Assembly: GCA_030591305.1 (NCBI GenBank)
Contig: JAUVBI010000089.1
Location: forward strand, 1-10,936
Source: Pseudomonadota bacterium
Lineage (GTDB): Bacteria > Pseudomonadota > Gammaproteobacteria > Pseudomonadales > Halieaceae
DNA: 10,936 bases
Direction: 5' to 3'
Part shown: piece after piece, positions 1 to 7,566 of the stretch
How the letters are laid out: the number at the start of each line of letters is the position of its first letter
How positions within the stretch are numbered: the first letter of the stretch is position 1
The notes under the pieces: generated by a model
Seen by the model: only the letters and a program-made list of their open reading frames with translations
What the model was told of the DNA's origin: nothing
The model's database searches: none
Program-made: the position numbers and the translations under genes

Positions 1-659
1 ATGTCGACCTGGTCAGCGAATCTGTTACCGAGAACCTTGAGCTGAAACAACAGATTTTTTCTGATGTAGAACGCTATAGCCCCGGGCATACTATTTTCAC
101 TACCAATACTTCAACGATGATGCCAAGCCAAATAGCAACAGCCATCAAACAGCCGGAACGATTTATAGCCTTGCATTATTCTAACCCAATATGGCTGAGG
201 CCCATGGCTGAAATCATGAAGTTACCCAACACCAGTATCGAAACGTTTGATACGGTTATGGCATTCGCAAAATCCACCGGTACGGTGGCTATTCCACTGG
301 AAAAAGAGCATCCAGCTTATATTCTCAATTCATTTTTGGCACCTGTCGCCTTTACGGCTCTCGCACTGCTGGCCAATGGCGTGGCTACCCACCAGGATAT
401 AGATAGAACCTGGCTGCTTAACTTCCCGGGAATGGGTGTTGGCCCCTGTGGCCTACTTGATCAGATGGGCTTCAACTCACTGCTTGCTGTCGGAAGACTA
501 CGAGCAGAGGCAGAGCCCGATAACCTGGCTGCCCAGTGCCTCGTTGACTATATTCAAACGAATTTTATCGATAAAGGACACCTTGGCTGTTCCAGCGGCC
601 AGGGACTGTACAGCTATCCGAACCCTGAGTACCTGGAAGCTGATTTTATTGGTCGTTAG
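1..659 (+). CDS. 3-hydroxyacyl-CoA dehydrogenase, short-chain (3-hydroxybutyryl-CoA dehydrogenase-like), 5'-truncated by window edge
   Basis: This protein oxidises an L-3-hydroxyacyl-CoA to the 3-ketoacyl-CoA with NAD+, the third step of beta-oxidation, in the cytoplasm. The reading frame is open from base 3 and gives 218 visible residues; the N-terminal part of the Rossmann domain, including its GxGxxG loop, lies before the window. Visible family signatures are DLVSESV followed by KQQIF, then TNTST, PERFIALH, AEIM and, near the end, DKGHLG and YPNPEYL. Counting from base 3, S37, H58, E70 and N109 fall where the catalytic Ser, His, Glu and Asn of human HADH lie; the His-Glu spacing of 12 and Ser-His spacing of 21 agree exactly. 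The His is followed by YSNP, where many relatives have a FAN-type sequence. An acyl-CoA dehydrogenase begins 47 bp downstream on the same strand, so the two are probably co-transcribed. Family is certain; chain-length preference is not. Confidence 0.93.
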   Translation, partial: VDLVSESVTENLELKQQIFSDVERYSPGHTIFTTNTSTMMPSQIATAIKQPERFIALHYSNPIWLRPMAEIMKLPNTSIETFDTVMAFAKSTGTVAIPLEKEHPAYILNSFLAPVAFTALALLANGVATHQDIDRTWLLNFPGMGVGPCGLLDQMGFNSLLAVGRLRAEAEPDNLAAQCLVDYIQTNFIDKGHLGCSSGQGLYSYPNPEYLEADFIGR

Positions 660-692
660 TGCATAAGGTTTTAGACCCACGCAATACTTCAC

Positions 693-699
693 TAAGGAG
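693..699 (+). promoter_or_regulatory. Shine-Dalgarno site that fixes the acyl-CoA dehydrogenase start
   Basis: TAAGGAG lies 7 nt before the ATG at 707. The same frame is open further upstream to a GTG at 659, but that start has no ribosome binding site and would add 16 residues without family character, so 707 is chosen. Confidence 0.8.
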
Positions 700-706
700 A
701 AAGCAC

Positions 707-1981
707 ATGTTTAAACTGAATGAGATTCCCGCTTTACAATTGGGCATTACCGGGCTCGAAGCTGGGTTAACTGAGGAGGAGCAAGCCGTTCAAGAGGTTG
801 CTCACCGCTTTGCGGCTGAAGTTATGCGCCCGTTAGCCGAAAAACTGGACAAAATGCCACGAGAACAGGTGGCAGCCCCGGACTCACCGATCTATGAGTT
901 TCTTCAGAAACTGCATGAGTCTGGTATTTTCGACCTGGCGACCATTATGACCATGGATGGAACCCAGAAAGCTCGCCTTATGCCGTTGATATTCGAACAA
1001 CTGGGCTGGGGCGATGCCGGCTTGTCTGTTCTCGCTTCCGTCACTGCAGTACCGGCGATGTTTGCTTACCACAGCGGCGACCCTGAACTGATCGAACAAT
1101 TTGGCAGCCGCCTTGGCTGCGGTATTGCTACGCAACCGGACCGTGGCAGTGACTTTTTGGACATGGCGGGTGATCAGCTCAAGCCCGGCTCCCGTCAACA
1201 TCGTGGGAACTTAACCGCAAAAATTGATGGTGACCAGGTTATTTTGAATGGTCAAAGTTCAGCCTGGGTATCCGGTGCCGGCATTGCACAAATAGCCTGG
1301 GCTTTCGTCCCCTGTGACTACGGTGATGGTATTCTCAACGAGAATGGCACCGCAAACTGTATTGGGCTTTTAGTCGACCTGGAGCAAGATGGTGTGTCAA
1401 AAGGGCAGCCCCTGGATGCTATTGGTCAACGTACCCTGGCACAATGCGAGATTTTCTTTGATCAGGTGAGTGTTCCAAAGAAGAATATTACCGCAGGCAA
1501 GGACAACGCTGAGGCCGAACTTTTTGCCACCATGTGTTTTGCCAATATGGAAATGGGCAGTATTTTCACCGGTGTTGCACAAGCTGCCTATGATCATACG
1601 CTGGCTTATTGCCATGAGCGAGTACAGGGCGGTGTACCTATTATTGAACATCAGTCCGTGCAAACGCGCCTCTTTAATATGTGGCAAAAGGTTGAAGCTG
1701 CACGGGCACTGTCTCGCCGCGTTTCAAATTACAACCTCGTATTGCCACAACCGCACTTCGTAGCCTCAGGCACGTCTAAAAGTTTTGTTACTCGCGTCTG
1801 TTTTGAAGTTGCCACAGAGGGCGTGCAATTGTTCGGTGCCAATGGCCTGACCAAGGAGTACCCTATTGAGAAGTTGTTTCGCGATGCTCACTCGTCAACA
1901 ATTGAAGATGGCGAAAACACCATGATTGGTTTAAAAGTAATGGGATATTTAAGTCGCCATTTTAAACAACATAATCATTAA
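707..1981 (+). CDS. Acyl-CoA dehydrogenase family flavoprotein
   Basis: A 424-residue FAD enzyme expected to introduce an alpha,beta double bond into an acyl-CoA thioester, passing electrons to an electron-transfer flavoprotein. The three-part fold is recognisable: an N-terminal helical domain (about 1-130), a middle beta domain with the flavin/substrate segment TQPDRGSD (about 140-150; usually TEPxxGSD), and a C-terminal helical domain with EHQSVQTRL and QLFGANGLTKEYP. Near the C terminus the usual YRDAR...IYEGT signature is replaced by LFRDAHSSTIEDGEN (D401 or E400/E403 near the base position). The catalytic residue is therefore ambiguous, and a specialised acyl-CoA, such as a cyclic or branched one, is possible. 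The start at 707 has a strong ribosome binding site. It follows the 3-hydroxyacyl-CoA dehydrogenase by 47 bp and converges on the SDR gene. The family is sure; the substrate is unknown. Confidence 0.92.
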   Translation: MFKLNEIPALQLGITGLEAGLTEEEQAVQEVAHRFAAEVMRPLAEKLDKMPREQVAAPDSPIYEFLQKLHESGIFDLATIMTMDGTQKARLMPLIFEQLGWGDAGLSVLASVTAVPAMFAYHSGDPELIEQFGSRLGCGIATQPDRGSDFLDMAGDQLKPGSRQHRGNLTAKIDGDQVILNGQSSAWVSGAGIAQIAWAFVPCDYGDGILNENGTANCIGLLVDLEQDGVSKGQPLDAIGQRTLAQCEIFFDQVSVPKKNITAGKDNAEAELFATMCFANMEMGSIFTGVAQAAYDHTLAYCHERVQGGVPIIEHQSVQTRLFNMWQKVEAARALSRRVSNYNLVLPQPHFVASGTSKSFVTRVCFEVATEGVQLFGANGLTKEYPIEKLFRDAHSSTIEDGENTMIGLKVMGYLSRHFKQHNH

Positions 1982-1989
1982 AATGGCGA
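1954..1989. terminator. Perfect 12-bp hairpin between convergent genes, possible bidirectional terminator
   Basis: The arms TCGCCATTTTAA (1954-1965) and TTAAAATGGCGA (1978-1989) are exact reverse complements around a 12-nt loop. The structure covers the last codons and stop of the acyl-CoA dehydrogenase and begins 16 bp past the SDR stop. Its A/T-rich part faces the loop, and no clear U-run follows on either strand, so it is not a textbook intrinsic terminator. It could still end or stabilise both convergent transcripts. Confidence 0.45.
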
Positions 1990-2005
1990 GCGTAACCGCA
2001 AACAA

Positions 2006-2833
2006 TCAAAGCAATCGTAAGTTTCTGGCAGCCTTTATGAGTTGATTGCGAAAAGCATGTGGAGTCAAGAATCGTCGGCAAATATCCAGGCCTCTGGCTC
2101 CCGAACCAACTAAGATAACAGGCTTGTTTTTCTTAACCCCAGCCACTGTGGCAGCGGCAACAACTGCCGGATCTGTCGCACTGGCATAGGATTTTTTAAC
2201 AGCCTCGTATTGCTCTTTGGTGAATTTTACATTCTCTTCATGCTGGGTAATCGGTGTATTAATCGCCCCTGGGCATAGGATGCTTACCCTGATTTTGGTA
2301 TCTACCAATTCGCAAGCCAACGCCTCTGTAGCTGCATATACTGCCGCCTTACTCGCCGCGTAGGAAGCCATGTAGGGCAAGGCACCGATAGCAACAGAAG
2401 ATGCCGTATTCACCAGGTGGCCTTCTATGTCGTGTTTAAGACAGTAACGCACGAAAAGGTCAGAGCCAACAATTACACCACGAACATTAACCTCAAACTG
2501 CCGCTCCCAGTCATCAACACCTGTATCGAACCAGCTCTTAACGATGCTTATTCCCGCATTGCCAAGCAAAACATCCGGAAGTTGATTGTCTGCCTCTAGC
2601 GTCTCAAACAAAGCAGTGTATGCAGCAGTATCTGTGACATTCAACACTTCAGTGCGACACTGAACACCCAGCCCCTCAACCTCAAGTTTAATTTTCTCGA
2701 GGCTGTCGGCGGCAAGATCAATTGCAATGATATTGGCACCCTCTCGGGCAAAAGCCAGTGCCAACTGGTAGCCAATACCAGAAGCTGCGCCAGTAACAAA
2801 TACTCTTTTGGATTTTAAATTATAAGTTTTCAA
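2006..2833 (-). CDS. Short-chain dehydrogenase/reductase (SDR), classical type
   Basis: A 275-residue cytoplasmic oxidoreductase that interconverts an alcohol and a ketone. The Rossmann motif TGAASGIG is at 14-21, an acidic D39 at the end of the second strand suggests NAD(H) over NADP(H), NAG is at 92-94, and the N116-S145-Y158-K162 tetrad is complete (YAASK around the catalytic Tyr). CPGAINTP follows as expected. The start is TTG: an in-frame TAA lies three codons upstream, no ATG is available nearby, and AGAGG precedes the TTG by 9 nt. It is the last gene of the minus-strand dehydrogenase operon, 58 bp after the lpd stop, with no obvious terminator between them. By position it could act as an acetoin/diacetyl or butanediol-type dehydrogenase, but the sequence alone fits many SDR substrates, including steroids and hydroxyacyl compounds. 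Confidence 0.9.
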   Translation of the reverse strand: MKTYNLKSKRVFVTGAASGIGYQLALAFAREGANIIAIDLAADSLEKIKLEVEGLGVQCRTEVLNVTDTAAYTALFETLEADNQLPDVLLGNAGISIVKSWFDTGVDDWERQFEVNVRGVIVGSDLFVRYCLKHDIEGHLVNTASSVAIGALPYMASYAASKAAVYAATEALACELVDTKIRVSILCPGAINTPITQHEENVKFTKEQYEAVKKSYASATDPAVVAAATVAGVKKNKPVILVGSGARGLDICRRFLTPHAFRNQLIKAARNLRLL

Positions 2834-2891
2834 ATGGATTTACCTCTAAAGTAGTGAGAGTTGGCACGAAACAATGCAGACGCACCATTAA

Positions 2892-4283
2892 CTAACTGTG
2901 AATGGGTATGCCGTTGATCCCTCTCGCCGCTTCCATAATGGCTTCAGAAATCGTGGGGTGTGCGTGTATCATATTTGCTATATCTTCAGGCAGAAGTTCG
3001 CTGTGTTTGGACAGCAGCAATTCATGTAATAACTCTGTGGCATTGTGGCCGACTATGTGGGCACCGAGAATTTCGTCCGTATCGGGATCGCACAGTATTT
3101 TTACCAGACCTTCAGGCTTTCCCACGGCAATGGTTTTTCCCGCTCCCGCGTAATGAAACATAGACTTTTTAACATTAATACCCTCAGACTTGGCTGCGTC
3201 CTCACGCAGACCAAAGCCTGCGATCTGTGGCTCGCAATAAACCGCCGAGGGCACGCTGGTCGGGTCGACGGCCTTGTCAGGAGAGTGGCCGGCCATATGT
3301 TCCACGGCAATCTCGCCCTCTTTGGAGGCCACATGGGCCAGAGCCGGTGTGCGCGTGATGTCACCAATGGCAAAGATTCCTGCAGCGGCAGACTGGCAGT
3401 AATCTCCGGTTTCGACATAGCCCCTTCCGTCCAGTTTGACGCCCATTTCCACCAGGCCCAGACTCTCGGTGTTAGGCACACGCCCAAATACCACAAGAAC
3501 CTTCTCTGCCTCGACCTGCTCAGTCTCGCCGGTGCCGTCCTGCAAGCTTACGGTGACTGTGCCAGCTGATTTATTCAGTTTAAGGGCGCGTGTTTCAGTG
3601 CGCACAATGATGCCGTCTCGCACCAGACTTTTCTCAAGTACAGCGCAAGTCTCGAAGTCTTCGGTGGGCAGAATATGGTTCAGAGCTTCAATCAGGGTTA
3701 CCCGTACGCCAAAACTGTTTAACACATAGGCAAACTCGCAGCCGATGGCACCGGCACCCAGGATGACAATGCTCTCGGGTAGTTTGGTCATTGCTAGCAG
3801 GCCGTTGGAGGATAATACCTGATCCTCGTCACACTCGAAGCCGGGCACCTGCATCGGGCGAGAGCCGGTAGCTACCAGAATGTTTTTGCCTTGCAGTTTG
3901 TCTTTGCCATCGATAGTAACCTCGCCTTTGCCGCTGATAACGGCAGTACCCTTGACCAGATCCACTTTATTTTTCTTGAGTAAGCCACTGACTCCACCGG
4001 TCAGTGTCTTGACCACCTTGCGAGACATTGCCTGCACTTTGCCGTAATCAAGGCCGCTGCGGTCAACGCAGACACCCACAGCTTCCATTTCTTTCAGTGA
4101 ACGGAACACCTCGGCCTGGTGGATAAGGTTTTTGGAGGGGATACAGCCCCAATTCAGGCACACACCACCGGGCTGTTCTTTTTCAATAATGACAGCTTTA
4201 AGCCCTAATTGGGCAGCACGTATCGCGGCGACATAACCGCCGGGGCCGGCACCAATGATGATGACGTCATAGGAAGTACTCAT
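2892..4283 (-). CDS. lpdA: Dihydrolipoyl dehydrogenase (E3 component)
   Basis: A 463-residue FAD disulfide oxidoreductase that reoxidises the dihydrolipoyl arm of E2 and reduces NAD+. The FAD-binding GAGPGG is at 11-16. The redox-active pair is C42/C47 in CLNWGCIPSK. The NAD-binding motif GAGAIG lies mid-protein, followed by the FAD segment ending in IFAIGDIT. The C-terminal dimerisation domain carries HAHPTISE, with H442 and E447 as the catalytic dyad supplied to the partner subunit. The length is normal for the family. The ATG at 4283 overlaps the E2 stop in an ATGA (4280-4283), indicating translational coupling and a dedicated E3 for this complex rather than the housekeeping copy. The gene could equally be called acoL because of its neighbours. 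Confidence 0.97.
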   Translation of the reverse strand: MSTSYDVIIIGAGPGGYVAAIRAAQLGLKAVIIEKEQPGGVCLNWGCIPSKNLIHQAEVFRSLKEMEAVGVCVDRSGLDYGKVQAMSRKVVKTLTGGVSGLLKKNKVDLVKGTAVISGKGEVTIDGKDKLQGKNILVATGSRPMQVPGFECDEDQVLSSNGLLAMTKLPESIVILGAGAIGCEFAYVLNSFGVRVTLIEALNHILPTEDFETCAVLEKSLVRDGIIVRTETRALKLNKSAGTVTVSLQDGTGETEQVEAEKVLVVFGRVPNTESLGLVEMGVKLDGRGYVETGDYCQSAAAGIFAIGDITRTPALAHVASKEGEIAVEHMAGHSPDKAVDPTSVPSAVYCEPQIAGFGLREDAAKSEGINVKKSMFHYAGAGKTIAVGKPEGLVKILCDPDTDEILGAHIVGHNATELLHELLLSKHSELLPEDIANMIHAHPTISEAIMEAARGINGIPIHS

Positions 4284-5524
4284 GCCAGCATCAACTCCGG
4301 GTTTTCAAGACAATCGTGCATGTGTTGCGTCAGTCGTGCTACCGGTAAGCCGTCCAGTACGCGGTGGTCAAAAGTCAGGCTGATAGGCAGCACGGTACGT
4401 ATTTTGATTTTCCCCTTATGTACTATAGGTTTTTCCTGTGGCGTAGCGGGGCCTACCAATAGTGCATTGGGCAGGTTTAGTATCGGTGTACTTTTCAGGC
4501 CGGGTGGTGACAGCCCAGCGGTACTGGAAAAAGAAACGGTACTATCGTGCATATCTTCGGCGGTGAGTTGGCCATTGTAAGCTTTCTCGATCAGGGCTTT
4601 CATGCCCTTGTCGATATCCACTACGCCCATAGATTCTACATGTTTCAACACCGGAACCATTAACTTGCTGTCATACTCGGTCTCGCCGGGTAAGGCGATG
4701 GCAATACCGACATTAATGCTCTCGTAAACGACGATGTCATCACCGACAATACTGGCATTGGCAATCGGCACCTGTTTCAAGGCGCAGGCCAGGGCCTTGA
4801 TTAAAAAGGCATTCATTGACACCCGGGTACCCAACTCGTCTTCCCGCGCTACAAAATGCTTCCGTGCCTGCACCAGACGGGTGATGTCCGACTCCCAGGC
4901 CGATGACAACTGAGCGGTAGTTTGCAGACTCTCTACCATACGCCTGGCAATAGTGGCACGCACCGTGCCCTTTATGGGAATGCGCAGCTTTTCTACCAGC
5001 GGGCCCAACACTGTCGGTGCACTCACTGTGGCAGCGCCTTTTTCCAGGGCCTGCAACACGTCGCGCTTCACAATACGGCCACCTGGGCCGGTACCGTCCA
5101 CTCTTGATAAATCAAGCTGGGCATTTTTAGCCATCTTTTTTGCCAGCGGAGATGCCACGATACGGCCACCAGTAACGGGCGCCGCAAACGTCGTGTCTAA
5201 CGGTTCAGGCGCCCGCTCCGCTTCTACGGCTGGTCTTGCCGAGGATGCGGTTACAGCACTCCCGGTATTTAACGCGGCATAGTCCTCTTTTGTTTCGAGA
5301 AACTGTGCGATAGTGACTTCAACCGGAACAGTCTCACCCTCTGCAACAATAATGTGCAGGTATCCAGAGACAGGCGATTCCAGGTCGTAGGAGACCTTCT
5401 CAGTCTCCACTACCATGATGGCGGCACCTTCCTTCACGTACTCGCCTTCCTTAACCAGCCACTCGTTGACGGTGCCTTCATTCATAGCCATCGCAAGCTT
5501 GGGCATTACATAATCTATAGGCAT
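4280..5524 (-). CDS. acoC: Dihydrolipoamide acyltransferase (E2 component), acetoin/2-oxoacid dehydrogenase type
   Basis: The 414-residue core of the complex: it takes the acyl group from E1 on a swinging lipoyl arm and transfers it to CoA. One N-terminal lipoyl domain (about 1-78) has the lipoylation site K43 in VETEKVSYDL. An Ala/Pro-rich linker (about 86-118) follows. A peripheral-subunit-binding domain (about 121-157) has the characteristic ASPLAKKMA and GTGPGGRI. The catalytic domain (about 180-414) ends with FDHRVLDG, giving H387 and D391 as the expected active-site residues. The start is supported by GGGAG 8 nt upstream. It lies 21 bp after E1 beta and overlaps E3 by 4 bp. The acyl-group specificity cannot be read from the sequence; the acoC symbol rests on gene order. 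Confidence 0.93.
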   Translation of the reverse strand: MPIDYVMPKLAMAMNEGTVNEWLVKEGEYVKEGAAIMVVETEKVSYDLESPVSGYLHIIVAEGETVPVEVTIAQFLETKEDYAALNTGSAVTASSARPAVEAERAPEPLDTTFAAPVTGGRIVASPLAKKMAKNAQLDLSRVDGTGPGGRIVKRDVLQALEKGAATVSAPTVLGPLVEKLRIPIKGTVRATIARRMVESLQTTAQLSSAWESDITRLVQARKHFVAREDELGTRVSMNAFLIKALACALKQVPIANASIVGDDIVVYESINVGIAIALPGETEYDSKLMVPVLKHVESMGVVDIDKGMKALIEKAYNGQLTAEDMHDSTVSFSSTAGLSPPGLKSTPILNLPNALLVGPATPQEKPIVHKGKIKIRTVLPISLTFDHRVLDGLPVARLTQHMHDCLENPELMLA

Positions 5525-5545
5525 GATTCTCGCTCCCTTATATCG

Positions 5546-6508
5546 TTACGCACACACTTTATGCACTGCGGCTTCAATTTTTTCCACAGTGGGAATCACA
5601 TACTCTTCCATGTAACCCCCTGGCAGCGGCATGTTGGGTGTGCAAACACGAAGCACCGGGGCATCCAGCAGATCGAAGCCCTGCTCCATAACACGTGCCG
5701 ATATGGTTGCGGCCCAACCACCGGACTCCCAGTCCTCATCCGCTATAACCAGCCGGTTGGTTTTTTCCAGAGAGCGCAGCAGAGTATCCATATCAAAGGG
5801 CACAAAACTTCTGGGGTCTATAACTTCACAGCTGATTTTGCCATCGAGTTTTTCGGCCACTGCCAGTGCGTTTTTAAGCTGCATGCTGTTAGCCAGAATA
5901 GTAACGTCACTTCCCTCTCGTTTTACATCGGCCACGCCCAGAGGCACGATGTAGTCTTCTTCCGGCACATGCCCACGCTCCTGCATCAAGCCCATGTGCC
6001 AGGGGATTACCACCGGGTTGTTATCGCGAATGGCCGCTTTCATCATACCTTTAGCGTCGTAAGGGGTGGACGGCATCGCCACTTTGATGCCGGGGTGGTG
6101 GGCGAAGGTGCCATGAATACTCATTGCATGGTCGTTGGCCAGCCGCATACCGGCACCCACGGCGGCAGTGATCACCAAAGGTAATGACTGTTGACTACCG
6201 TGCAAGAAGTAGTATTGCCCGGTTGTTACCGAGGCTTCTGAAAAGGTGACATAGGAGAAGCCCCCAAACATAAAGTCGACTACGGGCCGATACCCTTCCT
6301 GCGCTGCACCAAAGGCTAATCCGAACATGCCCGACTCCGCGATCGGTGTGTCAATGATCCGATCGGGGCCAAATTCCTGTACCAGCCCCATCGTGTGGGG
6401 GAAGATACCGCCGCGGAGATCCTGGCCGACCAGTATTACTTTTTCATCGCTACGCATTTCTTCCGCGTACGCTTCATTAATTGCTTCTACAAGTGTTAAT
6501 TCTCTCAT
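5546..6508 (-). CDS. acoB: Thiamine-dependent dehydrogenase E1 component, beta subunit
   Basis: This 320-residue subunit completes the thiamine diphosphate site of an alpha2beta2 E1 enzyme. Recognisable signatures are LTLVEAINEA at the N terminus, DTPIAESG (E58, equivalent to the Glu that contacts the cofactor pyrimidine), RPVVDFMF, PSTPYDAKGMMKAAIRDNNPVV, VIDPRSFVPFD and a C-terminal transketolase-like domain. Two nearby ATGs compete. The one at 6514 is only 3 nt from GGAG, while the one at 6508 is 9 nt away and gives MRELT, the usual family N terminus, so 6508 is preferred. Departures from common E1 beta sequences are GQDLRGG in place of the G-E-D type motif, ANDHAM where GxQHSQ is usual, and IPWHMGLM where an E-x-K-x-LY segment is usual. 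It is 21 bp after E1 alpha and 21 bp before E2. The symbol rests on gene order. Confidence 0.92.
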   Translation of the reverse strand: MRELTLVEAINEAYAEEMRSDEKVILVGQDLRGGIFPHTMGLVQEFGPDRIIDTPIAESGMFGLAFGAAQEGYRPVVDFMFGGFSYVTFSEASVTTGQYYFLHGSQQSLPLVITAAVGAGMRLANDHAMSIHGTFAHHPGIKVAMPSTPYDAKGMMKAAIRDNNPVVIPWHMGLMQERGHVPEEDYIVPLGVADVKREGSDVTILANSMQLKNALAVAEKLDGKISCEVIDPRSFVPFDMDTLLRSLEKTNRLVIADEDWESGGWAATISARVMEQGFDLLDAPVLRVCTPNMPLPGGYMEEYVIPTVEKIEAAVHKVCA

Positions 6509-6517
6509 TTTCATAGT

Positions 6518-6521
6518 CTCC
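6518..6521 (-). promoter_or_regulatory. Shine-Dalgarno core deciding the E1 beta start
   Basis: GGAG on the minus strand, between the E1 alpha stop and E1 beta. It is 3 nt from the outer ATG (6514) and 9 nt from the inner ATG (6508), so it favours the inner start. Confidence 0.55.
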
Positions 6522-6529
6522 GGAATGTC

Positions 6530-7513
6530 TTAGGGCGCGAATACCGCAGCCAGCAATTCATCTTCAGATGTACGAGCGATGGGACTATCATCAGCAAATG
6601 ATTCAATGCTGGCGATTTCAGACTCAGCCTCAGCCACTATTTGATCGATGTCATTCTGGGTGAGAATGCCTTCGGCCAATACGCGCTCTGTTGCCAGAGC
6701 CACGGGTTCGCGCTGGCGCATATCTTCGAGCTCTTCCTCACTTCGAGGTTCCCATCCACGCAAGTCTGGCGTGCCAATATCATGTTCGGAAAAACGCAGC
6801 ACTTTTGCCTCGACAAAGGTTGGCCCTTTACCGGCCCTGGCCCGCTCAATGGCGGCCATGGCCACCTCCGCCACGGCAAATACATCCTGGCCATCGACAA
6901 TAGCAGCAGGCATGCCATAACCCTGGGCAAGGCTGGATATGTCTTCTGTCGGATGCATTTCCTCGATAGTGGAATGAATAGCCATGCCGTTGTTTTCACA
7001 GAAAAAGATAATGGGTAGCTTCATGTTCATCGCCATTAACATGGCTTCGTGGGCGCGACCCTGGCCGTAGGAGCCGTCGCCAGAGCAGTTCATTACAACT
7101 TGCCCCTGGTTACGTTGTTTTGCCGCCCAACCCCAACCTATTGATGGTGCAAAGTTGAATCCGATGTAACCGGACAACATGTGTACCTTGTGTTCTGGAT
7201 AGCAAAAGTGGAAAGCTGAACGTCCCTGGCAGCACCCGGTTGTCTTCCCCGTATGCTCAGCCAGATAGGTCTTGATGTCGATGCCCTTGCTCATCATATG
7301 CTGGATGCCGTGCCCCCGGTGGTGGGGTGACAAATTGTCATCCTGATTCAGAAAGCTGCAGGCTCCCACGCCGGGCGCAAAAGCACCTTCGGCAGGGTGA
7401 TAGAAGCCAATCAGTTTGCCCTGCATCATACGGCGGTACATCATTTTGGCAGCCTGGTCTGATCTGATCAGGTTGCGATACAGTGTCACCATCTGTTCTT
7501 TATCTAGGCTCAT
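6530..7513 (-). CDS. acoA: Thiamine-dependent dehydrogenase E1 component, alpha subunit (divergent acetoin/2-oxoacid type)
   Basis: A 327-residue subunit binding thiamine diphosphate and Mg2+. The cofactor motif is clear: GDG at 145-147, with ENN at 173-175 about 26 residues on. HRGHG at 65-69 matches acetoin-type E1 alpha proteins rather than the YRAHG type of pyruvate enzymes. The protein departs from the family in several places. The usual G-[QE]-E-A segment reads GAFA (43-46), and the usual GGSMH segment reads GRSAFHF (97-103). The following G-x-N-G-I-V-G segment reads SGYIGFNFA. These sites line the active-site entrance in relatives, so an unusual substrate is likely. GAGG sits 9 nt before the ATG. 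The gene starts 53 bp after acoX and ends 21 bp before E1 beta. It is certainly an E1 alpha; acetoin as the substrate is only inferred from gene order. Confidence 0.92.
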   Translation of the reverse strand: MSLDKEQMVTLYRNLIRSDQAAKMMYRRMMQGKLIGFYHPAEGAFAPGVGACSFLNQDDNLSPHHRGHGIQHMMSKGIDIKTYLAEHTGKTTGCCQGRSAFHFCYPEHKVHMLSGYIGFNFAPSIGWGWAAKQRNQGQVVMNCSGDGSYGQGRAHEAMLMAMNMKLPIIFFCENNGMAIHSTIEEMHPTEDISSLAQGYGMPAAIVDGQDVFAVAEVAMAAIERARAGKGPTFVEAKVLRFSEHDIGTPDLRGWEPRSEEELEDMRQREPVALATERVLAEGILTQNDIDQIVAEAESEIASIESFADDSPIARTSEDELLAAVFAP

Positions 7514-7566
7514 TTCAGTTATCCTCTTCGTTAAATATCGTCTTCTCTGGGCAGTTTGATTGCACG

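Noticed and set aside
659..706. GTG start at 659 extending the acyl-CoA dehydrogenase by 16 residues
   Set aside because: It overlaps the preceding stop, has no ribosome site and adds no family sequence, while ATG 707 has a strong site.
2834..2891. Separate promoter or terminator between lpd and the SDR
   Set aside because: No hairpin with a U-run and no convincing -35/-10 pair was seen, so co-transcription is the simpler reading.
3045..3569. 174-codon plus-strand ORF inside lpd
   Set aside because: It is a shadow of the opposite-strand E3 gene; no recognisable motif.
5354..6184. 276-codon plus-strand ORF across the E2 and E1 beta genes
   Set aside because: It lies antisense to two certain genes, is rich in His, Cys and Arg as expected of a shadow frame, and shows no domain.
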